A stretch of DNA of 32,704 nt. Source: Actinomycetota bacterium. GTDB taxonomy: Bacteria > Actinomycetota > Nitriliruptoria > Nitriliruptorales > Nitriliruptoraceae. The notes under the pieces are model-generated. The model did no database searches. It was not told the DNA's origin and saw only the letters and a list, made by a program, of their open reading frames with translations. Positions 7,590 to 16,032 of the stretch are shown piece after piece. The stretch lies in assembly GCA_019347575.1 (NCBI GenBank), contig JAHWKY010000041.1:1-32704 (forward strand), read 5' to 3'. Position numbers and translations under genes: made by a program. Every line of letters starts with the position of its first letter. The stretch's first letter is position 1.

Positions 7590-9101
7590 GTGACCCACGC
7601 TGCAACCCCCCGTGGCGTGCAGTTTCCCGAGATGGACGGTGAGCGCAGCACCACGGCCACCGGGCGTGCCGTGTTCGCCGACGCCGCACGCCCCATCGAT
7701 GCCGGCCTCGCGGAGCGCATCGCCAACGCCCCGAAGTGGCACGCCACCTACCTCGCCTACGTGCGCGATCTGCTCGCCGCCGAGTGGGCCGACCCGCTCG
7801 GCGGCGCGGCGGTTCCCGGAGCAGGACTCGACTCGCTGTACGAGCGCATGGAGTTCGTCCGTGACGGCGACGCGATGCGGCTCGATCGTGTGGTCCGCAG
7901 CTCTGACGTTCCAGGCCTGCGCACGGTCACGGTCGAGGGGGAGGGTGGGCCGCGCCCCGACGGACTCCGCGTCTCCTACCGCGGCCGGGTGCTGTCGGAC
8001 GATGCTCTCCGCGCACAGCTACGGGACTGGGTGGACCGCGGCATCGTCGAGCCATCGTTCGCCGAAGCCATCGAGCTCGTCATCGCCACTCCCGACTGGC
8101 TCGACCTGACCGACCAGCGGTTCGTCCTGCTCGGAGCGGGCGCCGAGATGGGCCCGCTGGAGTCGCTGTGCGCCTGGGGCGCCGAGGTCGTCGTCGTGGA
8201 CCGGCCTCGTCCCCCCATCTGGGAGTCGATCCTGGCGGCGGTCCGGGCGGGCACGGGGCGTGCGCACGTGCCGGTGGCGGCAGATGCTCCGCAGGATGAC
8301 CTGGCGAGGGTCGCCGGGGTCGATCTGATCACCGCTGTGCCTGAGGTGGCGGCGTGGCTGCGCGAGTTCGAGGGGCCGGTCACCATCGGGAACTACGTCT
8401 ACGCCGACGGTGCAACGAACGTGCAGGTGTCGATGGCCGTCGACGCGCTGATCCTCGATCGCGGGGTTCGGGATCCCGACACCCGTCTGGCCGTGCTCGC
8501 CACCCCGACGGACGTGTTCGCCGTCCCGGAGGAGGTGGTCGCGGATGCGCAGCGACGCCACGGCGACGCATCCGGGGCGTGGCCGCGGGTGGCGCGGACG
8601 ATCTCACGCGACAACCTCTACGTACCCAACTACGAGGATGGCGTGGTCACGACCACGTCGGGGCGCCGGGCCGGCATCGCCGACGCCCTGGTGGCGCAGC
8701 AAGGGCCGAACTACGTCCTGGCGAAGCGCCTGCACCGCTGGCGGGCCCGGGCGATGCGGGCGGCGGGTCACCGCACCTCGATCAACGTCGCCCCGGCGAC
8801 CTCAACGCGGTCGGTGACGAAGAACCGCGTCCTGGCGGCGGCCTACCGCGGGGCGGATCGGTTCGGGGTGGAGGTGTTCGCGCCCGACACCAGCAACACG
8901 CTCATGGCTGCCCTGCTCGTGCACGACCTCCGCAACGACAAGTCCAGCGCCAGCCCCGAGGTGGCGCTCGACCACCCGCTCGATCTACTCGCCGAGGGAG
9001 CGGCGCACGCGGGGCTGTGGCGGATGCCGTACGCGCCCCGCACGGTGCTGCCGCTCGCGGTCGTCCGTGGCCTGCTCCGTCCCGAGCGAACTCCGAGCTG
9101 A
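7590..9101 (+). CDS. Conserved protein with a Rossmann-like segment, function unknown
   Basis: A 503-residue protein. GTG 7590 is chosen as the start because GGAG lies 5 nt upstream; ATG 7632 is the alternative. A central segment, FVLLGAGAEMGPLESLCAWG then AEVVVVDRPRPPIWE (178-212), has the Gly-rich turn and terminal acidic residue of a nucleotide-binding Rossmann unit. The N-terminal APKWHATYLAYVRDLL and the C-terminal Arg-rich SGRRAGIADALVAQQGPNYVLAKRLHRW are distinctive. I associate this pattern with an unnamed, widely conserved family (bacteria and photosynthetic eukaryotes) but from memory only. No signal peptide or membrane segments. An NAD(P)- or SAM-using enzyme is a reasonable guess, not a conclusion. 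Confidence 0.75.
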   Translation: MTHAATPRGVQFPEMDGERSTTATGRAVFADAARPIDAGLAERIANAPKWHATYLAYVRDLLAAEWADPLGGAAVPGAGLDSLYERMEFVRDGDAMRLDRVVRSSDVPGLRTVTVEGEGGPRPDGLRVSYRGRVLSDDALRAQLRDWVDRGIVEPSFAEAIELVIATPDWLDLTDQRFVLLGAGAEMGPLESLCAWGAEVVVVDRPRPPIWESILAAVRAGTGRAHVPVAADAPQDDLARVAGVDLITAVPEVAAWLREFEGPVTIGNYVYADGATNVQVSMAVDALILDRGVRDPDTRLAVLATPTDVFAVPEEVVADAQRRHGDASGAWPRVARTISRDNLYVPNYEDGVVTTTSGRRAGIADALVAQQGPNYVLAKRLHRWRARAMRAAGHRTSINVAPATSTRSVTKNRVLAAAYRGADRFGVEVFAPDTSNTLMAALLVHDLRNDKSSASPEVALDHPLDLLAEGAAHAGLWRMPYAPRTVLPLAVVRGLLRPERTPS

Positions 9102-9120
9102 GTTCCGGTCTGTCTCCAGG

Positions 9121-10314
9121 TCAGGCGGGCTGCTGCTCGGTTGCCCAGAGGGTGGACCGGTCACCGACGTAACTGGCGGCGCGGTGGAGACTCGCCGTCA
9201 ACGGCACCGCGATGATCGCGCCCACGACGCCCATGAGGAACCCTCCCAGCGTCAGGCCGACGAGGATGGCCAGAGGGTGCAGGTCGACGCTGCGGCCAAG
9301 CACGATCGGGGCGAGGACGTTGCCCTCGAGTTGCTGCACGACGACCATGATCGCGAGCACCACCAGGGCCATCGCGAGCCCCTCCGCGGCGAGTGCGACG
9401 AGCACGGCAGCCGCGCCAGCCGTGAACGCTCCGACGACGGGGACGAACGCGCCTAGGAAGACGATGAAGCCCAGCGCCGCCGCCAGTGGGATGCCGAGGA
9501 TCAGGAGGGCGACGGCCATGAGCACGCCTTCGAAGGTGGCGATCACCGCCTGACCGCGGATGTAGTCGCCGACCGTCTCCGAGACCCGTCCGCCGATCTC
9601 CGCGGCGTGGTCGCGGTACCTCGTCGGCACGAGTGACACGAGCCACCCACCGATGCGGTCACCGTCCCGGATGAGGAAGAACACCACGACGATCATCAGC
9701 GCCGTTTGGGCGAGCAACCGCAGAGCGGACTCGGCGGCGGCGATCGCCTGCGTACCGCTTCCGGCGTCGCCTTCCCCTTCGCCTCCGCCCGCGATGCCTT
9801 CGCGCAGTCCGTCCACCAGCGTCTGGAGGTCGAAGGCGGGCAGGCCGAAGGCGCCATCCGCGAGTCGCTGCCGCAACTGCTCGTAGCCGTCCTGTACCGC
9901 CGTGACCACATCGGGCAGCTCCGAGCTGACCCGCACCGCCACCAAGGCCACGGCTCCGATCGTGATGGCCAGTCCACCCGCGAACACGGCTGCGGAGGCC
10001 GCGTTGCGGCCCCACCCGCGGCTGCGGAGACGTCGTGACAGCGGGGCGAGTACGGCCGCGGGGAACGTCGCCAGCAGGAGCGGGACGACGACGATCCTGG
10101 CCTGCACGAGGCCGAACACCAAGAGGGCGGCCGTGAGGATGATCCCCACCAACGCCCAGGCGTAGGTGCCGACCCGAACGACCGGGTGTCGCCACGCGCG
10201 ATCCGATGCTGGCCCGGGACCGTTGGAGGCGCGGCGCCTGTCCTGCGGCTCCCGCTCCCGGTTCGGTGCGTCGGTCGTCGCCACGGTCGCGTCGCCCCCG
10301 AGATAGGTGGTCAC
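9121..10314 (-). CDS. AI-2E family transporter (PerM/UPF0118-type membrane protein)
   Basis: A 397-residue polytopic membrane protein. After a charged N-terminal tail of about 40 residues, hydrophobic pairs occur near 50-90 and 108-128; an extracytoplasmic-type amphipathic region containing RQRLADGAFGLP and a Gly/Glu linker follows; then TM segments LLAQTALMIVVVFFLI, GVLMAVALLILGIPLAAALG and a long hydrophobic C-terminal block. The signature LHPLAILVGLTLGGFLMGVV with IIAVPLTA near the C-terminus is typical of the family. Members export varied solutes (AI-2, indole, Na+/H+), so substrate cannot be named. Start GTG 10314 is uncertain. It follows the MBL-fold gene by 81 bp on the same strand and converges on the Rossmann-like gene with 19 bp between stops. 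Confidence 0.87.
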   Translation of the reverse strand: MTTYLGGDATVATTDAPNREREPQDRRRASNGPGPASDRAWRHPVVRVGTYAWALVGIILTAALLVFGLVQARIVVVPLLLATFPAAVLAPLSRRLRSRGWGRNAASAAVFAGGLAITIGAVALVAVRVSSELPDVVTAVQDGYEQLRQRLADGAFGLPAFDLQTLVDGLREGIAGGGEGEGDAGSGTQAIAAAESALRLLAQTALMIVVVFFLIRDGDRIGGWLVSLVPTRYRDHAAEIGGRVSETVGDYIRGQAVIATFEGVLMAVALLILGIPLAAALGFIVFLGAFVPVVGAFTAGAAAVLVALAAEGLAMALVVLAIMVVVQQLEGNVLAPIVLGRSVDLHPLAILVGLTLGGFLMGVVGAIIAVPLTASLHRAASYVGDRSTLWATEQQPA

Positions 10315-10395
10315 CTCACCGTACGGGCGTCCGTCGCGCTCTCACGGTCCGTTCGGCCGGGCTGCGTTCCGGCGTCGGCGTCCTCGATCGGCCCG

Positions 10396-11658
10396 TCAGA
10401 GGGCTTCTCCACCGACCGTGAAGCTCGTCGCGATGCGCTCGACGACGTCGTGCAGGTGCGTGGCTGCCCGGGGGATGCGTACGGACAACGACACGTGCCG
10501 CGTGCCGTCATCGGCGACGACCTGGTTGAGGCGCTCGTGGCCGCTGGGGATGAGTGCCTCCTCGAACACCCACTCGCCGTCGATGCGGGAGGCTGCCGAC
10601 GCCCCTGGGACCGTCACCGCGACGTGCCGCTCGACGCGGTCCAGGCTGGTCGCGGTGCGTTCCGTCCGATCGCGAACCGGCCCATCCGACGGTGCCGTGG
10701 CGATGACGATCGAGGCAGGGGTATCGTCGAGCCATCCCCGCGCCAGCGCCATCCTTAGCAGGTCGTTGTCCGGAGCAGGGCGCACGTCTGGCTGGCGGAT
10801 GAGCGGCACCGGCAGCTCGACCGACCACCCATCGTGCTCCCACCTCGACCACGGCCACGTGCCGCGCGCCAGCTCGAACACCGCCCGGTCGCACGCGGTC
10901 GCGACCACATCGGCCGGGTACGTGGCGTGCAAGGTCAGCTCCTCGAGCGTCGCACCCTCCTCGACGTACCGGCGTGCGAGCTCGGCGACCTCGGCGATCT
11001 CGTCGCGCTGACGCTCGACGAACCCGCGCCCGACCGGCTCGCCGTGCCCCGGCACGTGGATCGCCGCACCGAGTTCGAGCAACGCCCCCACCGTCTCTGG
11101 CCACGCCATGGGGTAGCCGTCCTCGTACATCGGCGGACCGATCTGTTCGATGAGGTCACCCGCGACGACGACCCCGGCGTCGGGGACGACCACGACGATG
11201 TCGTTGTCGGTGTGGGCGCGTCCGAGGTGGTGCAGCCGCAGACGCCGTTCGCCCACCTCGAGCGCGGCCTCGGAAGCGAAGAGCTGGTCCGGAGCCACGA
11301 TGCGCGTGTCGCGCAGCGGTTGGTGCAACGCCTGTGGTAGGACGGGTTCGAGGTCCCCGATGTCTCCGTCGACGCGTGCCAGGAGCAGGTCACCGCAGCG
11401 GTCGTGGGCCCACCGGGGCGCGGCGGCGAACGCTTCGTTGCCGAAGGTGTGGTCGAAGTGGTGGTGGGTGTTCACGACCGCGGCAACCCGGCTCGTCGGG
11501 AGCTCCGCGAGGTCGTCGATCAGCTCGCGGCCCTCCGTGCCCGACCCCCGCGTGTCTACCACGACCAGCGCCCCGCCGACGTCGATCGCGGTCACGTTCA
11601 CCGTGAACGGGTCGTAGGCACGGACCCAAACGCTCTCGCCGACCTCGCTCCAGCCCAC
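10396..11658 (-). CDS. MBL-fold metallo-hydrolase with an extra C-terminal domain
   Basis: A 420-residue protein. Residues 1 to about 265 are a metallo-beta-lactamase fold with a complete two-metal site: THHHFDH (H65, H67, D69, H70), H149 in GRAHTDND, D168 in VVAGDLIEQ and H205 in VPGHGEP. The open loop and lack of RNase or glyoxalase signatures make it a general hydrolase or lactonase-like enzyme. From about 275 a separate alpha/beta segment begins (WSVELPVPLIRQPD ... VTVPGASAASRIDGEW ... HDVVERIATSFTV); it resembles small Mog1/PsbP-like or LpqN-like folds, but this is a weak impression. GTG 11658 is selected because GGGGAGG lies 6 nt upstream; the frame is open for 13 more codons. It is divergent from the LuxR regulator by 88 bp. 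Confidence 0.88.
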   Translation of the reverse strand: MGWSEVGESVWVRAYDPFTVNVTAIDVGGALVVVDTRGSGTEGRELIDDLAELPTSRVAAVVNTHHHFDHTFGNEAFAAAPRWAHDRCGDLLLARVDGDIGDLEPVLPQALHQPLRDTRIVAPDQLFASEAALEVGERRLRLHHLGRAHTDNDIVVVVPDAGVVVAGDLIEQIGPPMYEDGYPMAWPETVGALLELGAAIHVPGHGEPVGRGFVERQRDEIAEVAELARRYVEEGATLEELTLHATYPADVVATACDRAVFELARGTWPWSRWEHDGWSVELPVPLIRQPDVRPAPDNDLLRMALARGWLDDTPASIVIATAPSDGPVRDRTERTATSLDRVERHVAVTVPGASAASRIDGEWVFEEALIPSGHERLNQVVADDGTRHVSLSVRIPRAATHLHDVVERIATSFTVGGEAL

Positions 11659-11746
11659 GCCGTGCCTCCCCACTCGCGCCCAGCCTGCCACACCCACATC
11701 GCGTCAACGGTGGCGTGGTGATCGGCGCCGTGGTACCCCGCGACCC

Positions 11747-14548
11747 GTGCAGAGCCGATGGAACGTCCCAGCGGCGTCGGACACCCTCGTGGGTCGCGAC
11801 GACGAGCTCCGCCAGCTCTCCGCGGCCGTCGCGCGACTCGCAGCGGGGCGCGGTGGTGTCGTGCTCGTCGAGGGACAGGCCGGGCTGGGCAAGAGCCGCG
11901 TGATCGACGCCGGCGTCGTGACCACGGCCCGGGAGGCCGGGGTCCGCCACCTCGTCGGACGGATCTTCGAGTTGACGGCGACGCGCCCGTTCGGTCTCGT
12001 CTCCGACCTCCTCTTGGACGTCGAGGAGCTCGATGTGGCCGGGCTGTCGGCGTCCGATCTGCCGGTGGACGCGGCCGCCGACGTGGCGTACCGGGTCGTG
12101 GATGCGGTCCGCTCGACCGTCGCCAAGCTGGCGGCGGACGCGGCGCTGGTGCTCGTCGCCGAGGACATCCACGACGCCGACGCCGGGAGCCTGCTTGCCC
12201 TCCACGACCTGGTCCACGTCACGGCCGAGGTCCCGTTGCTGCTCGTGCTGTCCCGTCGACTGCACCCCGCCAGCGACGAGGTGCTGGCCGTGGTCGAGAG
12301 GATCCGCGACGTCGGGGGCGTGGTACTTGCGCTCGAACCGCTCTCGGAACAGCACGTCGCGGACCTGCTCACCGCAACCCTCGGAGCAGCGCCGGGTCCT
12401 CGCCTGCTCGAGCTGACCGGTCGTGCCGCGGGCAACCCCCTCTTCGTGACCGAGCTCGTGGCCGGCCTGCTCGAGGAACAGGCGCTGCGGCAGACCGACG
12501 GCACCATCGAACTCGAAGAGCCGGTTCTACCGGCATCGCTCACCTCGACCATCCTCCGCCGGCTGCGCTCGCTCGACCCACGGTCGCGCGCGCTGCTGCG
12601 GGACGCGGCCGTGCTGGGTACGTCGTTCCGCATCGACGACCTCGCGCGATCGCGGGGCGACGACCCGGTCGCCGTCGCGGACGGGCTCGCTCCGGCGTTC
12701 TCCGCAGGGTTCCTCGTCGATGACGGCGATCGTGCCGCGTTCCGCCACGCGCTCGTTCGCGATGCCGTCTACGAGGACATCTCGTCGGCGGTCCGAGCCA
12801 CGCTGCACGTCCGTGCAGGGCGGTGGCTCGCGGAGAGGGGCGCCCCCGCGTCGGACGTCGCCTACCACCTTGCGATCGGGGCCACATCCGGCGACGACGA
12901 GGCGGTGTCGTGGCTGCGTCGCGCTGCGGAGGAGGCCGCGCCGGTGGACCCGCGGCTGGCGGTCGAGCGCCTCCAGCGCGCGCTCGAGCTGACCCCGGCG
13001 GATCGCCCCGCCGTCCACGAGCTGCGCGTGGCGTTGGCGCGGTGCCTCCTCTGGAGCGGGCGACTGGCGGAGGCGGGCGAGACCGCCGAGCACGTCCTGG
13101 CCCGACCGGCGATGTCGCCGCCCGAGGAGGCGGAGGCGCGCTTCGTACTGGCTCGGGTACTCGCGTACCGCGGCCGCATCCCCGCCTCGATCGAGCAGGT
13201 GCAGCTCGCGCTGCGGGAAGGGTTGGCCTCCGGCGCGCGACGCGCGCAGCTCCTCGCGGACCTCGCCCTGCGTCGCGGCCTCGATGGAGACCTGCCCGGA
13301 GCGGACGACGCGGCCCGGCGGGCGCTCGTCGCCGGCCAGGAGCTGGCCGACTCGCTCACGGTCCGCACCGCCCGCTGCGCCCTCGCCTGGAACGCTGCGT
13401 TGCGGGGAGAGGCCGCCGCGGCGTTGGCGTACGCCGAGCGTGCGGTGCGTTCGCCCGGCCACACCGACGCGGTCGAACCGGTCCAGGCCCGGCTGTACCT
13501 CGGCTTCGCACGGCTGCACGCCGGCGACCTCGCGGGTGCCCGGGTGGTCCTGGAGGACGTTCACGAGCAGGGAGCGCAGCTCGGTGCGGTGTGGGCGGCA
13601 GGCCTGGCTCACTCCCTGCTGGCGATCGTCGGCTGGCTGGCTGGAGACTGGGACGGCGCCGCATCGGCAGCGAGGGACGCTGTCGCGGCCGCCGAGGCGG
13701 GAGCGGCACGGACGTGGCTGCCGTTGGCCGCGGCGGGCGGGGCGCTCGTAGCCGCCAGCCGCGGCGAACGAGAAGTCGCCGCCCGGCTCCTCGCGGCCGG
13801 CGAGGAGGTGGTTGCGGTGGCGGGCGGGATCCACGTGGGCGCCGGTCTCCTCGGTCTGGCCCGTGCCCGGCTGACCTCCGACGGGTCGGTCGAGGGCCGC
13901 AGGTCCGCGCTCCAGGCCGATGTCGCGTACGGGGCCTACACGCACGTGCCGTTCCACCTCCTCGATGCGCCGATCGAGCAACTCGCCGCGATCGCCGGGC
14001 CGCGAGGGGTGGAGGTGCTCGAGGACCTGGCGAGCGAGGCGGCCGGGGCGGCGCTGGCGCGGTCTCGCGCCGGTGACGACACGGATGCGCTCGTGGCCGC
14101 GGCGACGACGTTGGGGTCGGCCGGGCTGGTCTTCCACCAAGCACGGGTCGGGGAGGACGCCGCCGTGGCGCTCGCGCGTGCCGGGCGCAGCGCAGAGGCG
14201 AGCGCGCTTGCCGACGAGACGCTGAGCTCCTACGCGGCTCTCGCCGCCGACGCCGAGCTCGATCGTTGCCGTGCCCGGTTCCGGGATGCGGGCCTGCGCC
14301 CCGGAGTTCGAGGTGCCCGACGCCGTCCGGCGACCGGCTGGGCCAGCCTGACCCCCGCGGAGATCCGCGTCGCCCGCCTCGTCGCCGAGGGTCTCACGAA
14401 CCCCGACATCGCGGACCGACTGTACGTGTCACGCCGCACGGTGGAGAGCCACGTCTCCAGCGTGCTCCGCAAGCTGTCCCTCTCGTCACGCGTGGAACTC
14501 GCCGTCCTCGTCGCCGATCGCGGTGCCGGAGGGCCCGGATCTCCGTGA
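11747..14548 (+). CDS. LAL-type LuxR regulator with AAA/NTPase domain
   Basis: A 933-residue transcription factor of the large ATP-binding LuxR (LAL, MalT-like) class. The N-terminal NTPase has Walker A GQAGLGKS (43-50) and Walker B LVLVAEDIHDAD (134-145). A long Ala/Leu/Arg-rich helical middle (about 370-840) looks like TPR-type repeats for ligand or partner sensing. The C-terminus (about 866-922) is a canonical LuxR/GerE helix-turn-helix: LTPAEIRVARLVAEGLTNPD, IADRLYVSRRTVESHVSSVL. Start is GTG 11747 without a clear Shine-Dalgarno; the first recognisable motif, LVGRDDE, is at 14-20, so the start cannot be far off. Divergent from the MBL-fold gene, which is the most likely target by position, though no operator is obvious between them. 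Confidence 0.9.
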   Translation: MQSRWNVPAASDTLVGRDDELRQLSAAVARLAAGRGGVVLVEGQAGLGKSRVIDAGVVTTAREAGVRHLVGRIFELTATRPFGLVSDLLLDVEELDVAGLSASDLPVDAAADVAYRVVDAVRSTVAKLAADAALVLVAEDIHDADAGSLLALHDLVHVTAEVPLLLVLSRRLHPASDEVLAVVERIRDVGGVVLALEPLSEQHVADLLTATLGAAPGPRLLELTGRAAGNPLFVTELVAGLLEEQALRQTDGTIELEEPVLPASLTSTILRRLRSLDPRSRALLRDAAVLGTSFRIDDLARSRGDDPVAVADGLAPAFSAGFLVDDGDRAAFRHALVRDAVYEDISSAVRATLHVRAGRWLAERGAPASDVAYHLAIGATSGDDEAVSWLRRAAEEAAPVDPRLAVERLQRALELTPADRPAVHELRVALARCLLWSGRLAEAGETAEHVLARPAMSPPEEAEARFVLARVLAYRGRIPASIEQVQLALREGLASGARRAQLLADLALRRGLDGDLPGADDAARRALVAGQELADSLTVRTARCALAWNAALRGEAAAALAYAERAVRSPGHTDAVEPVQARLYLGFARLHAGDLAGARVVLEDVHEQGAQLGAVWAAGLAHSLLAIVGWLAGDWDGAASAARDAVAAAEAGAARTWLPLAAAGGALVAASRGEREVAARLLAAGEEVVAVAGGIHVGAGLLGLARARLTSDGSVEGRRSALQADVAYGAYTHVPFHLLDAPIEQLAAIAGPRGVEVLEDLASEAAGAALARSRAGDDTDALVAAATTLGSAGLVFHQARVGEDAAVALARAGRSAEASALADETLSSYAALAADAELDRCRARFRDAGLRPGVRGARRRPATGWASLTPAEIRVARLVAEGLTNPDIADRLYVSRRTVESHVSSVLRKLSLSSRVELAVLVADRGAGGPGSP

Positions 14549-14614
14549 CCTCACGGATGTCTCCGGACCCGGCCTGGGTGAGCATGACCGCACACCGACC
14601 GCGAGGACGAGGCC

Positions 14615-15304
14615 ATGCCCGAGATCTACGAGACCCAGGTCCGCGAAGCTGAGCGCGAGTTCATCGAGAGCTGGGCGCGCGGTCCGCAGCAGCCGCGGTG
14701 GGACGCACTGCCACCGCAGCTGGGTGACGCCGCACCTGACGCGGGTCTTCGCGACCACACTGGTGCGCAGGTCGCGCTCTCGTCGTTCTGGCAGGACCGG
14801 CCTGCGCTGGTGATGTTCTGGCGGCACTTCGGCTGTGGCTGCGGGGTGGCGCGAGCGGCTCGGCTGCGCGACGAGATCGACGACCTCGTCGCCGCGGGTG
14901 CGAACGTGGTCATCGTCGGGCAGGGGGAACCGGAGCGCGCAGCCCGGTACCGCGACGAGCACGGGCTTGCGTGCCCGATCCTGTGTGATCCGGACCGCGA
15001 CCTCTACCGCGCCTACGGACTCCGCGAGGGTGTCGTGCCGCAGATCCTGTTCGACGCGCCCGAGGAGTTCTGGACCCACGACCGTGCCATCGGCGAGGAG
15101 TTCCAGCACCAACGGCGCGAGAGCGGGCGTCCGCTCGTCGACAGCCCGTGGCAGCTCCCGGGCGAGTTCGTGGTGGATACGTCCGGGACGATCCGCCTCG
15201 ACCACCGCTACCAGCACTGCGAGGACTTCCCGCCGCCGCTCGTGCTGATCGCCGCCATCAAGCAGGCGCGGCAGCGGCTGCTCGATGCCGTCGGCCCCTC
15301 GTGA
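14615..15304 (+). CDS. Peroxiredoxin-like AhpC/TSA-fold protein
   Basis: A 229-residue cytoplasmic protein with a thioredoxin-like fold. LSSFWQDRPALVMFWRHFGCGCG (56-77) is the beta strand and active-site helix of Prx-like (AhpC/TSA) proteins; here the Cys pair is C74-G-C76, a CxC rather than CxxC arrangement. The following VVIVGQGEPERAARYRDEHG and CPILCDPDRDLYRAYGL are the usual next strands, including the D-x-D-R-x-x-Y-x-A-Y-G motif. A later insert (DAPEEFWTHDRAIGEEFQ) and GEFVVDTSGTIRLDHRY complete the fold. Start ATG 14615 has a GAGG-type site before it. Located 66 bp after the LuxR regulator and possibly co-transcribed. Predicted redox function, with no known substrate. Confidence 0.85.
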   Translation: MPEIYETQVREAEREFIESWARGPQQPRWDALPPQLGDAAPDAGLRDHTGAQVALSSFWQDRPALVMFWRHFGCGCGVARAARLRDEIDDLVAAGANVVIVGQGEPERAARYRDEHGLACPILCDPDRDLYRAYGLREGVVPQILFDAPEEFWTHDRAIGEEFQHQRRESGRPLVDSPWQLPGEFVVDTSGTIRLDHRYQHCEDFPPPLVLIAAIKQARQRLLDAVGPS

Positions 15305-15386
15305 CGACGAGGACGCGCGGCGCTGGCGGAGCGTTCACCCGCCTCGTTGCTTCCCGACTTCTGGCTGTTGGTTCCTGTCTGTGCGC

Positions 15387-15899
15387 TCAGATCGGACGCG
15401 GACCGCTGACGCCGGCCCGTGTCCCCGGCTGGACGGGGCGGGACGGCGTCAGCCGCTGAGGTTCCCGTGCTGAGGTGACGGCTACGACGCCCGCCTCGAA
15501 ACCACGTGCCAGCGTCGCGACGCCCCGACGCATCCGCGCCGGAAGGAACCGCAGGTCGAGCGCCGTAGGGACGGAGTCGTAGCGGGCCTCGAACAGGCAG
15601 CCGCCGTCCCACGGGCTCGCGCTGAGGTGCAGGCGGGCGATCACCGACGTGCCCTTGTGCCCGTCGAGGTGCACGTTCAGACGTCGACGCCGCACGACCT
15701 CCCAGTTCACGGCGGGCCGGTCGCGACGACCCAGGACGCGCCCCGCCGCGGTGGCGCCGACCTCGTGCAGACGCACCCCGGCATCGGGATCGGCCTCCGC
15801 CACGGGCAGCCACGCGGGCCACCTCGTCGGATCGGTGATGTGGTCGAAGACCTCCTCCGGCCCGACCGCGAGCCACGTCCTCGCCTCGGCGTACCCCAT
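15387..15899 (-). CDS. SRPBCC-family protein (polyketide cyclase/dehydrase-like)
   Basis: A 170-residue protein with the START/SRPBCC ligand-binding fold. GPEEVFDHITDPTRWPAWLP (13-32) is the typical first helix pair; later GRVLGRRDRPAVNWEVV and CLFEARYDSVPTALDLRFLP follow the beta sheet, and MRRGVATLARGFEAGVV is the long C-terminal helix. The last 25 residues are Pro/Arg/Gly-rich and do not belong to the fold. The ATG is supported by AGGAGGAG 7 nt upstream. Two matching TetR-type dyads lie 25-61 nt before the start, and the TetR gene itself is next upstream on the same strand, so this gene is the probable regulated target. It may bind a hydrophobic ligand; no enzymatic role is evident. Confidence 0.83.
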   Translation of the reverse strand: MGYAEARTWLAVGPEEVFDHITDPTRWPAWLPVAEADPDAGVRLHEVGATAAGRVLGRRDRPAVNWEVVRRRRLNVHLDGHKGTSVIARLHLSASPWDGGCLFEARYDSVPTALDLRFLPARMRRGVATLARGFEAGVVAVTSAREPQRLTPSRPVQPGTRAGVSGPRPI

Positions 15900-15923
15900 C
15901 TCGGTCTCCTCCTAGGCCGATGA

Positions 15924-15960
15924 CTGACCGTCGGTCATACTTTGACTGACCGTCGGTCAG
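15924..15960. promoter_or_regulatory. Tandem operator dyads (TGACCGTCGGTCA x2)
   Basis: The 13-nt palindrome TGACCGTCGGTCA occurs at 15925-15937 and 15947-15959, each preceded by GAC, with centres 22 bp apart (two helical turns, same face). They lie between the TetR stop (16033) and the SRPBCC start (15899). A third, 11-of-13 match overlaps the TetR start codon. The arrangement fits cooperative binding by a TetR dimer pair. Confidence 0.8.
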
Positions 15961-16032
15961 TTGTCAAGGGACGGGTGGGCGGGATGCGTTGGGCCGGAGG
16001 GTCGGCGTGGTCGGGCCGGCGTGGCAGCGCGC

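Noticed and set aside
12527-14140. A 537-codon frame antisense to the LuxR regulator
   Set aside because: No recognisable motif; Arg/Gly-rich shadow of an intact gene with Walker motifs and an HTH.
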